In this document: positions 6,526-13,425 of the stretch, piece after piece
How the letters are laid out: every line of letters begins with the position of its first letter
How positions within the stretch are numbered: the stretch's first letter is position 1
Source of the DNA: Ruminococcaceae bacterium UBA1405
GTDB lineage: Bacteria > Bacillota > Clostridia > Oscillospirales > Ruminococcaceae
Length of the DNA stretch: 16,463 bases
Assembly: GCA_002305685.1 (NCBI GenBank)
Contig: DBQB01000019.1
Span: 3,238 to 19,700, forward strand
Direction: 5' to 3'
Translations under genes and position numbers: made by a program
The notes under the pieces: model-generated
What the model was told of the DNA's origin: nothing
The model's database searches: none
Seen by the model: the letters and a program-made list of their open reading frames with translations, nothing else

Positions 6526-7986
6526 ATGCGCAATCGAATCCTAAGTCTGATTTTAGCTGGAAGCATGGTGCTGAGTTTAGCTGCCTGCGGCGAAAAAACA
6601 CCGCCGGCAAGCTCCGCACCAGACAGCTCTGAGGTCACCCAATCGGCTGAACCCGCTGCGGCTCCCATAGAAGTCCCGGAAGATTTTGTTTTGATCCAGG
6701 GTGGAACCTTCCAAATGGGCAGCCCAGAAACAGAGGCATGGCGCAGCGCGGATGAAACACAGCACCCGGTAACGGTCAGCAATTTCTATATGAGCGCATA
6801 CGAGGTGACTCAGTCGGAGTATGCCGAGATCATGGGCGAGAATCCCAGCAACTTCTCCGGCGATACGCTGCCGGTAGAGAATGTGTCCTGGCTGGATGCC
6901 GTGGCATACTGCAATGCCCGCAGCGAGGCCGAGGGGTTGACCCCCGTCTACACAGTAGACGGCCAGACCGTCACCTGGGACCGCAGCGCCATCGGATACC
7001 GTCTGCCCACCGAGGCGGAATGGGAATACGCCTGCCGTGCCGGGACCACAACTCCCTTCTACATGGAGAACTCCCCCAGTGCCGAGGAAGCCAATTATTA
7101 CGGACATTATCCCTATCAAATCGAAGATAACTACTTTAATCAGGGCGTTTTGGAGGTCAAGCCCGGTGAATATCGGCAGACCACCGTTCCCGTGGGTAGT
7201 TTTGAAGGAAATCCCAATGGCCTCTATGATATGCACGGAAATGTGAGCGAATGGGTTTGGGACTACTACGGAGCCTATCCCACAGAGGAACAGACCGACC
7301 CCACCGGCCCCGATTCCGGAACACTCCGGGTCTACCGTGGCGGCGGCTGGAACGACTTTGCGAAAAATGTGCGCTCTGCCTACCGCGCCACTATGGAGCA
7401 AGGCAAGGGCAGTTTCAATATTGGCATCCGGCTGGTGCTGAACGCAGCCGCTGGAACTGGCAGCGTGGCGGGAACCAATACCCAGAACACCGGGAGCAGC
7501 GGTGGAAATGTCCTGATCGCCTACTTTACTTGGGGCGGCAATACCGAGGGGATCGCTGAGGAAATCCAGGCGCAAACCGGAGCTGACCTGTTTGAAATCG
7601 AGTTGGTAGAGCCTTATTCCAGCGACTACAATACCGTCCTGAACCAAGCACAGCGAGACCAGAGCGAGCAGGCGCGGCCGGAGCTGAGCACCCATGTGGA
7701 GAATATGGAGGATTATGACACCATCCTGCTGGGCTATCCCAACTGGTGGGCATCCATCCCTATGCCGGTGGCCTCTTTCCTGGAGGAATACGATTTTTCC
7801 GGCAAGACCATTATTCCGTTTTGCAGCCATGGCGGAGGACGCTTTGGGCAGAGCTTAACGGCCATCGCAAAGCTGGCCCCGGATGCGGTCATGGGTGAGG
7901 CACTGTCCATTCACTATTCCGGTGGAGCCAGTATGCCCGACGATGTAGCCGCATGGTTGGACACCAACCACATCTCTGCAAACTGA
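6526..7986 (+). CDS. Lipoprotein fusing an FGE/SUMF1-like domain to flavodoxin
   Basis: The ATG at 6526 follows CGGAGG and starts a clear signal peptide; an in-frame upstream start at 6475 would hide it. The mature protein starts at C21 (LAAC). Residues 53-307 form a formylglycine-generating-enzyme-like domain: GGTFQMGSPE, YEVTQSEYAEIMGENPS, PVENVSWLDAVAYCN, GYRLPTEAEWEYACRAGT, MHGNVSEWVWD and RGGGW. True FGE places its copper-binding cysteines after RGGSW; here the segment is RGGGWNDFAKNVRSAYR with none, so sulfatase-type formylglycine formation is unlikely. Residues 328-484 are a flavodoxin (TWGGNT, LGYPNWWAS, IPFCSHGGG). The pairing of these domains is unusual and its function is unknown. 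Confidence 0.9.
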   Translation: MRNRILSLILAGSMVLSLAACGEKTPPASSAPDSSEVTQSAEPAAAPIEVPEDFVLIQGGTFQMGSPETEAWRSADETQHPVTVSNFYMSAYEVTQSEYAEIMGENPSNFSGDTLPVENVSWLDAVAYCNARSEAEGLTPVYTVDGQTVTWDRSAIGYRLPTEAEWEYACRAGTTTPFYMENSPSAEEANYYGHYPYQIEDNYFNQGVLEVKPGEYRQTTVPVGSFEGNPNGLYDMHGNVSEWVWDYYGAYPTEEQTDPTGPDSGTLRVYRGGGWNDFAKNVRSAYRATMEQGKGSFNIGIRLVLNAAAGTGSVAGTNTQNTGSSGGNVLIAYFTWGGNTEGIAEEIQAQTGADLFEIELVEPYSSDYNTVLNQAQRDQSEQARPELSTHVENMEDYDTILLGYPNWWASIPMPVASFLEEYDFSGKTIIPFCSHGGGRFGQSLTAIAKLAPDAVMGEALSIHYSGGASMPDDVAAWLDTNHISAN

Positions 7987-8001
7987 GAGGAGAAAAACAA
8001 T

Positions 8002-8547
8002 ATGAAGAAAAATATCGGTTCCAAGCTGGCTTTGTATCCCACACCGCTGGTCGTGGTGGGAACCATGGTGGGCGGCAAACCCAACTGGTGCCTGGTGGGA
8101 CATTTGGGCATCATCGGACACGACCGGGTCATGGTCAGCATGAGTGACTCTCACTACACCAACCAGGGTATCCGCGCCATGAACACCCTGTCCATCAATA
8201 TCGTGGACGAGGCCATGCTGGAAAAGGCAGACCGGGCGGGCTGCGTCAGCGGAACCAACTCGGACAAGTCTGAGCTGTTTGCCCATCACATTGCCGAGGG
8301 CGGCGTCCCCATCATTGACGCATCTCCGGTTTCCATGGTCTGCACCGTGGACGATGTTTATAAGACCGAAGGCTTTGAGAGCTTTGTCTGTAAAATTGCC
8401 GCGACCTATGCGGACGAAGCCGTCCTGGATGAAAAAGGGCATCTGAACTACGATGTCCTCAAGCCGGTGCTGTTTGAGATGCCCACCTATCGCTATCTGA
8501 AAACCGGGGATGTTCTCGGAGAATGTATGACATTTGGAAAGGAATGA
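8002..8547 (+). CDS. Flavoredoxin-like flavin reductase (FMN-binding split barrel)
   Basis: A 181-residue cytosolic protein of the flavin reductase-like family. MKKNIGSKLALYPTPLVVVG, then GKPNWCLVGHLGIIGHDRVM and HYTNQGI, NTLSINIVDE and AGCVSGTNSDKSELF follow the pattern of flavoredoxin-related proteins. These bind FMN in a split barrel and pass electrons from NAD(P)H or an iron-sulfur partner to other acceptors. GAGAGGAG precedes the ATG. It lies between the FGE/flavodoxin lipoprotein and the second rightward aldo/keto reductase. It could supply reduced flavin to the flavodoxins; this role is inferred from context. Confidence 0.93.
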   Translation: MKKNIGSKLALYPTPLVVVGTMVGGKPNWCLVGHLGIIGHDRVMVSMSDSHYTNQGIRAMNTLSINIVDEAMLEKADRAGCVSGTNSDKSELFAHHIAEGGVPIIDASPVSMVCTVDDVYKTEGFESFVCKIAATYADEAVLDEKGHLNYDVLKPVLFEMPTYRYLKTGDVLGECMTFGKE

Positions 8548-8552
8548 GCTGT

Positions 8553-9504
8553 ATGGAACAAAAGAAACTGCCTCCCGTCGCATTGGGCACCTGGTCCTGG
8601 GGCGTAGGCGCTGTTGGCGGCGACCAGGTATTTGGCAATCACTTAGGCGAGGCGGAACTGAAACCCGTCTTTGATGCCGCCATGGAACACGGCCTCAATC
8701 TGTGGGATTCCGCCGTTGTCTATGGCATGGGCGCTTCCGAGGACATCCTGGGATTGTTCGCCAAAACCTGTCCCCGTGAGCAGGTGATCCTCTCTACCAA
8801 ATTTACTCCCCAAATCGCCGGGGACACCGCCAATCCGGTGGCGGAGATGTGCGAGGGCAGTCTGAAGCGTCTGGGGACTAACTACATCGACATCTACTGG
8901 ATACACAATCCGGCTGATGTGGAGAAATGGACTCCTTACCTGGTTCCGCTGGTCAAGAGCGGAAAGGTAAAGCAGGTAGGCGTCTCCAACCACAACCTGG
9001 CGCAGATCCAGCGTGCCGAGGAGATCTTGTCTGCCGAGGGTATCCATATCTCTGCCATCCAGAACCATTACAGCCTTCTGTACCGTTCTTCGGAGGAAGC
9101 TGGCATCCTGGACTACTGTAAGGCTCACGATATGACTTTCTTCGCCTACATGGTGCTGGAGCAGGGCGCACTCAGCGGCAAGTATGACACCAAACATCCG
9201 CTCCCTGCGGGCAGCCAGCGTGCAGAAACCTATAATCCTTTGCTCCCCAAACTGGAACAGCTGACTGCCGCCATGAAGCAGATTAGTAAGCGGCACGGTG
9301 CTTCTGTGCCCCAGGTAGCCATTGCCTGGGCTATCGCCAAGGGGACTACCCCCCATCATCGGTGTCACCAAGCCCGCCCAGGTGGAGGACGCTGCCAAAG
9401 CCGCCGCCCTTGCACTCACTGCGGAGGAAGTCGCCCAGCTGGAACGTCTGGCCGCCGACAGCGGCGTGGATACCAGAGGTTCCTGGGAAGCTCCCATGGT
9501 ATAA
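8553..9504 (+). pseudogene. Aldo/keto reductase, frameshifted near the C-terminus
   Basis: From ATG 8553 (GGAAAGGA nine bases upstream) the frame encodes an AKR: VALGTWSWGVGAVGGDQVFG, then D and Y in LWDSAVVYGMGASE, K in STKFTPQ, and H in YWIHNPADV. At a run of six C around 9349-9354 the homology moves to another frame, which continues as PIIGVTKPAQVEDAAKAAAL and ends at TAA 9502-9504. With five C the protein would be intact, about 316 residues. As written, the first frame runs to 9512 with an unrelated tail of about 50 residues, losing the cofactor-binding segment. This is either a real single-base mutation or a homopolymer sequencing error; the error is quite possible because the rest is well conserved. 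Confidence 0.85.
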
Positions 9505-9508
9505 GCCT

Positions 9509-10216
9509 ATGATAAAACCAAAACAAGCAGTCAAAGTCGGTGTCGATCTGTTGATGACCGTTCTGCTGCTTCTTCTGATGGCGTTCATGCTGACGGAACA
9601 GGAAATTCACGAATGGCTGGGAGCCGGATCATTGATAGTGTTTATCGTCCACCATGTTCTGAACAGAAAATGGATCGGAAACCTTGGGCGCGGAACCTAT
9701 ACACCCTTTCGGATCTTCCAGACCATCCTCACTGCCCTGGTGTTCCTCTCTATGCTGGGTTCCATGGTCAGCGGCATCATGATGAGCCGGTATGTCTTTG
9801 CGTTTCTTTCTATCCGGGGCGGCATGGCCTTTGCCCGGATGCTGCATATGCTCTGCGCCTACTGGGGATTCATTTTTCTTTCTGCTCACCTGGGGCTTCA
9901 CTGGGGTATGATGATGGGACTTCTCCGAAAAGCTGCTGGCCTGAAAGCAGCAAATCCCACCCGAACTGTTATACTCCGAGTGTTGGCCTGTGGCATTGCC
10001 GTTTATGGCGGCTATGCTTTTTGGAAACATCACATCGCAGACTATCTGTTTCTGAGAAGTATGTTTGTGTTTTTCGATTATGAGCAGCCGCCTATGCAGT
10101 TCCTAACAGAATATCTGGCCATGATGGGCCTCTGGATGTTCTTTGCCTACTACACCAGCAAACTGCTTCAGAAACGCACCATATCTGCAAAAAGGAAAAA
10201 GGAGGGAAGCCAATGA
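9509..10216 (+). CDS. DUF4405-type membrane protein, possible b-type cytochrome
   Basis: A 235-residue membrane protein with about six hydrophobic helices (near 12-28, 36-51, 70-92, 108-135, 152-172 and 198-220). IHEWLGAGSLIVFIVHHVLN and then W55, MVSGIMMSRYVF, and RMLHMLCAYWGFIF with AHLGLHWGMMMG are the hallmarks of the DUF4405 group. Histidines 34, 48, 49, 113, 127 and 131 lie in or near membrane helices and could ligate haem, as in cytochrome b561-like proteins; haem binding is inferred. It starts four bases after the reductase stop without a clear ribosome binding site, so translation is probably coupled. It is the only membrane-embedded candidate for moving electrons to the exported flavodoxins in this operon. 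A neighbouring long start at 9362 was rejected. Confidence 0.85.
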   Translation: MIKPKQAVKVGVDLLMTVLLLLLMAFMLTEQEIHEWLGAGSLIVFIVHHVLNRKWIGNLGRGTYTPFRIFQTILTALVFLSMLGSMVSGIMMSRYVFAFLSIRGGMAFARMLHMLCAYWGFIFLSAHLGLHWGMMMGLLRKAAGLKAANPTRTVILRVLACGIAVYGGYAFWKHHIADYLFLRSMFVFFDYEQPPMQFLTEYLAMMGLWMFFAYYTSKLLQKRTISAKRKKEGSQ

Positions 10217-11055
10217 AACGGTTTGCAAGCCTATGGCTGGCATTGACATTGATGGTCTCCCTGTCTGCCTGCGGCGGGAAGGAACCTGGTTCCAATTCGG
10301 ATCTGCTTTTCCTGCCGGAGACCGAGAGTGAGGTGGCCGATACACTTTCCTCTGATAAGACGGAATCGGAATCCTCTGATAAGACGGAATCGGAATTCTC
10401 CGAAACGCCGTCAGTGGTGACTCCAGAGGAATCGGAGCCTGATTCGCCCAAGGTGTTGATTGCTTACTTCACCTGGGCAGACAACACAGTGGTTGAGAAT
10501 GAGGAGGAGGCCATTCAGAGTGCGCTGGGCCATTACGAAGCCATGGGAGACATTGATAACTATACTGACGTGGATGCCGTGTCCTCTGCCAGCGTGGTGC
10601 GTCCGGGAAACGCCGCTCAACTGGCAAACTGGATTCAGCAAGAGGTGGGCGGCGATCTCCACTCCATCATAGTGAATGACCCGTATCCCAGCAACTATGA
10701 CGAATGCCTGGACCGAGCGGCTGACGAGAAGGCTGACGATGCCCGTCCTGCACTCTCCACCCATGTAAGCAATATGGAGGACTATGACATCGTGTTTCTG
10801 GGTTTTCCAAACTGGTGGTACACCTTGCCTATGCCGGTGCTGTCGTTTGTGGATGAATACGACTGGTCAGGCAAAACTGTGGTTCCTTTTGTGACCCATG
10901 GTACCGGTGGCCTCTCTGCCACAGTTCGGGATTTGACCGCCGCCCTGCCGGATGATGTGACGATTCTGGACCCCATCAGCGTGTACCGTCCGGATGTTCC
11001 CCATGCTCAGGGAGACATTCAACAATGGATTGCTGAACTGGACTTGGAGGTGTGA
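10213..11055 (+). CDS. Long flavodoxin-domain lipoprotein with insertion after the phosphate loop
   Basis: A 280-residue exported protein whose ATG overlaps the preceding stop by four bases (ATGA); GGAGGGAAGCCA precedes it. Signal peptide with lipobox LSAC (C20), then an acidic Ser/Thr/Glu linker (about 30-78) containing two copies of SSDKTESE. The flavodoxin domain starts at PKVLIAYFTWADNT (79-92); the loop Gly is replaced by Asp. About 40 residues then intervene before VVRPGNAAQLANWIQQEVGG (128-147), where helix 1 resumes. LGFPNWWYTLP and VPFVTHGTGG complete the flavin site. This longer variant seems to be a distinct subfamily. Whether it binds FMN as usual is uncertain. Confidence 0.9.
   Translation: MKRFASLWLALTLMVSLSACGGKEPGSNSDLLFLPETESEVADTLSSDKTESESSDKTESEFSETPSVVTPEESEPDSPKVLIAYFTWADNTVVENEEEAIQSALGHYEAMGDIDNYTDVDAVSSASVVRPGNAAQLANWIQQEVGGDLHSIIVNDPYPSNYDECLDRAADEKADDARPALSTHVSNMEDYDIVFLGFPNWWYTLPMPVLSFVDEYDWSGKTVVPFVTHGTGGLSATVRDLTAALPDDVTILDPISVYRPDVPHAQGDIQQWIAELDLEV
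10348..10395 (+). repeat. Tandem repeat, 2 x 24 bases, in lipoprotein linker
   Basis: TCCTCTGATAAGACGGAATC plus GGAA occurs twice without a mismatch at 10348-10371 and 10372-10395. It encodes SSDKTESE twice in the linker after the lipobox. The repeat is in frame, so copy number changes would alter only linker length. Confidence 0.9.
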
Positions 11056-11057
11056 TG

Positions 11058-11633
11058 ATGCGCAAATATATTCTGATTTGTTTCTTATTCATCCTTGCTC
11101 TATCCCTGTCCGGCTGCGGAGAGACAAAACAGGAGCCACAGGAATCCGGTTCCTCTGAAATCTTACAAACCGTACCGGAGAACAACACAGAGATAGAACC
11201 CGTCGACCTACCCACCACTGCGCCTGAGCAAGCATCTGAGGAAAAAACGGAACAGGAGGAACCTGAAGTGAGCGAAGCAAAAAAGATTCGTTTTCTTGTG
11301 GACGGCCAGGAAATTATTGTGGCGCTGGAGGATCATGCCGCCGCTGACGCACTCTATACACGGCTTCCTATGGAACTGACCTTTGAAGATTTTAACGGTA
11401 CGGAGAAGATCGCCTATCCGGATGAGAGCCTGCCCACGGAGGGAGTTCCTACCCAGTGCGACCCGAATATAGGCAGCTTTTGTTACTACATTCCCTGGGG
11501 GAACTTCTGCTTCTTTTATCAAGATTTCCGCGCCTCAGAATCTCTGATGCCTCTGGGCGAGGTGGAATCCGGTCTTGAGTTTTTGGAATCGTTAGATACC
11601 GCAGATACCGTGACGGTGGAAGCTGTGGAATAA
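11058..11633 (+). CDS. Cyclophilin-like-fold lipoprotein
   Basis: GTG 11052, ATG 11055 and ATG 11058 are all in frame; ATG 11058 is chosen because GGAGG at 11046-11050 is then seven bases away. The 191-residue product begins MRKYILICFLF with lipobox LSGC (C20), an acidic spacer to about residue 77, and a C-terminal domain of the cyclophilin-like group: KKIRFLVDGQEIIVALEDH, LPMELTFEDF, and YIPWGNFCFFYQD, then EVESGLEFL. These domains share a fold with cyclophilins but no peptidyl-prolyl isomerase residues are recognised, and the function is not established. The same domain is fused to flavodoxin in the next gene. The gene overlaps or touches the previous stop, so the two are coupled. Confidence 0.85.
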   Translation: MRKYILICFLFILALSLSGCGETKQEPQESGSSEILQTVPENNTEIEPVDLPTTAPEQASEEKTEQEEPEVSEAKKIRFLVDGQEIIVALEDHAAADALYTRLPMELTFEDFNGTEKIAYPDESLPTEGVPTQCDPNIGSFCYYIPWGNFCFFYQDFRASESLMPLGEVESGLEFLESLDTADTVTVEAVE

Positions 11634-11650
11634 AAAGGAGGAAAATCCAT

Positions 11651-13180
11651 ATGAGGAATCTAAAACGCGTATGTTCCATGTTTCTGGCGCTTATTTTGGC
11701 GCTGGGTCTATGTACCACGGCTTTTGCTGCGGTAGAGGACACCGGATTCTCCGATGTGGCCGCAGATTCCTGGTATGCGGATGCTGCAATATACTGTCGG
11801 GAGCACGGTGTGATGAACGGGACTTCCGCCACCACCTTCGGTCCCGATACCACCATGAGCCGTGCAATGTTGGCTACGGTTCTCTATCGGGCGGCGGGCA
11901 GCCCCGCTGTCAGCGGGATTGCGGATTTCACCGATGTGGCTTTCACGGCTTATTACGCAGATGCCGCAGCCTGGGCATCTGCGGAGGGCATTGTCTCCGG
12001 CTACGGAAATGGGCTGTTTGGCTCTGATGACCCCGTGACCCGTGAGCAGATCGCTACCATCCTCTGGCGGTATGAAGGCAGTCCTGTGCCTTCTGATACT
12101 TCCCGGTCCTTTGTGGATCAGGCATCCATCGCCTCCTATGCAGTAGACGCTGTGGCATGGGCCAGGGAAAACGGCATCATCAACGGAATGACCGGCAATC
12201 TCTTTGCGCCTAAAAGCCCTGCCACCCGCGCACAGGTCGCCACCATCCTGATGAACTACCTCCAGGATGAGACCACTACTCCCACCCCGGAACCCACTCC
12301 TGACGAGGGAGACAATATCCTTGTCGCTTACTTCTCTGCCACCGGTAATACCGAGAATATTGCCAATCACCTGGATGCCCTTCTGGACGCTGACCTCTAT
12401 GAGATCGTTCCCCAGGAGCCCTATACTTCTGCTGATTTGGACTACAATAACTCCAGCAGCCGCTCCCAGGCGGAGCAACGTGACCCTAATGCCCGCCCGG
12501 CGATTTCCGGTAGAGTGGAAAACATGGAAGATTATGATGTGATCTTCTTAGGTTATCCAATTTGGAATGGACAGGCTCCCAGGATTATCAGTACCTTCCT
12601 GGAGAGCTATGATCTCGCTGACAAGACCATCGTGCCTTTCTGCACCTCGGCCAGCAGCGGGATCGGCTCCAGTGCCACGAACCTCCATGACCTGGCCTCT
12701 GACGCCAACTGGCTCTCCGGTCAGCGATTCAGCGGCAACGCCTCTCAGTCTACCGTGGCAAGCTGGGTGGATGGCCTGGACCTTCCTGAAACTGTGGCAG
12801 ACGCATCTTCGGATGCGTCTGCCACCATGCAGATTCGATTGGCCTTTGACGGCAAAGAGGCCGTTGTCACTTTGGAGGATAACGCCACCACCCGCGACTT
12901 TCTGTCTATGCTGCCGATGACCCTAACCTTTGAGGACTATGCCGGTTCCGAGAAAATCAGTTATCTGCCCCGCGACCTCTCCACCGAGGATGCGCCCAGT
13001 TCCTATGACCCCGCCGTGGGCGACCTGATCCTGTACGCCCCCTGGGGCAATCTCGCTGTGTTCTACCGCGATGCGGGCCGCTCCTCCGGCCCTGTTCCCA
13101 TGGGCCATGTGGAGTCCGGTCTGGATCTGCTCACCGCTATGAACGGCGAATTCGAGGTCACTGTTTCTGTGGCCGCCTAA
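11651..13180 (+). CDS. Cell-wall protein: three SLH domains, flavodoxin and cyclophilin-like domain
   Basis: A 509-residue secreted protein. The signal peptide ends near AFA (about 26), with no lipobox. Three S-layer-homology units follow: FSDVAADSWYADAA (33-46 onward), DFTDVAFTAYYADAAAWA (92 onward) and SFVDQASIASYAVDAVAWA (153 onward), each ending in a TR/SR-x-x-x-ATIL-type helix. A TPTPEPTPDEG hinge leads to a flavodoxin (222-378) with SATGNT (229-234) and LGYPIWNGQAP (300-310), where the usual NWW is IWN. Residues 391-507 are a cyclophilin-like domain (MQIRLAFDGKEAVV, YAPWGNLAVFYRD). SLH units bind pyruvylated secondary wall polymers, so this would hold a flavoprotein in the wall. AAAGGAGG precedes the ATG. 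Confidence 0.92.
   Translation: MRNLKRVCSMFLALILALGLCTTAFAAVEDTGFSDVAADSWYADAAIYCREHGVMNGTSATTFGPDTTMSRAMLATVLYRAAGSPAVSGIADFTDVAFTAYYADAAAWASAEGIVSGYGNGLFGSDDPVTREQIATILWRYEGSPVPSDTSRSFVDQASIASYAVDAVAWARENGIINGMTGNLFAPKSPATRAQVATILMNYLQDETTTPTPEPTPDEGDNILVAYFSATGNTENIANHLDALLDADLYEIVPQEPYTSADLDYNNSSSRSQAEQRDPNARPAISGRVENMEDYDVIFLGYPIWNGQAPRIISTFLESYDLADKTIVPFCTSASSGIGSSATNLHDLASDANWLSGQRFSGNASQSTVASWVDGLDLPETVADASSDASATMQIRLAFDGKEAVVTLEDNATTRDFLSMLPMTLTFEDYAGSEKISYLPRDLSTEDAPSSYDPAVGDLILYAPWGNLAVFYRDAGRSSGPVPMGHVESGLDLLTAMNGEFEVTVSVAA
12794..12825 (+). other. Perfect 14-base-pair hairpin with TTCG tetraloop inside the coding sequence
   Basis: GTGGCAGACGCATC (12794-12807), TTCG (12808-12811) and GATGCGTCTGCCAC (12812-12825) form an uninterrupted stem closed by a C(UUCG)G loop, one of the most stable RNA tetraloops known. 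It lies exactly at the junction of the flavodoxin and cyclophilin-like domains, with an in-frame ATG two bases after it (12827). There is no T-run, so it is not a standard intrinsic terminator. Confidence 0.9.
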
Positions 13181-13200
13181 CACCGAAAGGAGTATGAATC

Positions 13201-13410
13201 ATGCCCCATGTAGCAATTACGATGATCCCCGGCAGGGATGACGCAGCCAAGCGCGCACTGGCGCTAAAAGCCCAGGAATTTCTGGTCAAGGAACTGGGCA
13301 TTGACCCCCAGTTCGTCTCCGTATCCATTGAGGACATCCCTATGGAGGATTGGCAGAAGTCTATGGAGCAGTTCCCGGATGACATTTTGTATGTCAAACC
13401 GGGCATGTAA
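13201..13410 (+). CDS. 4-oxalocrotonate tautomerase family protein
   Basis: A 69-residue protein of the small tautomerase superfamily. The ATG at 13201 puts proline second (MPHVAITMIPGRDD), the catalytic base of this family after Met removal; an ATG at 13195 would bury it and is rejected. AKRALALKAQEFLVKELGID is the long helix and VSVSIEDIPMEDW the following strand. Length is normal. These enzymes interconvert enol and keto forms of alpha-keto acids as oligomers in the cytosol. AAAGGAG precedes it. It lies between the SLH protein and the decarboxylase-family gene, so it may act on the same small molecule as the reductases. The substrate is unknown. Confidence 0.88.
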   Translation: MPHVAITMIPGRDDAAKRALALKAQEFLVKELGIDPQFVSVSIEDIPMEDWQKSMEQFPDDILYVKPGM

Positions 13411-13425
13411 GAAAGGAAGTCAGTC

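Noticed and set aside
5288..6782. Overlapping minus-strand frames of 245 and 327 codons
   Set aside because: They are antisense to the two flavodoxin genes and to the start of the FGE-like gene; the residue patterns are mirror images of the sense proteins.
6577..7830. Open frame of 417 codons on the minus strand
   Set aside because: Antisense to the FGE/flavodoxin fusion; its openness follows from the GC-rich codon pattern of the sense gene and no protein motif is seen.
9362..9508. Longer N-terminus for the DUF4405 gene
   Set aside because: The extra residues are the out-of-frame reading of the aldo/keto reductase; the ATG at 9509 starts at the family N-terminus.
13195..13200. Earlier ATG for the tautomerase
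   Set aside because: Catalytic proline must be at position 2, which only the ATG at 13201 gives.
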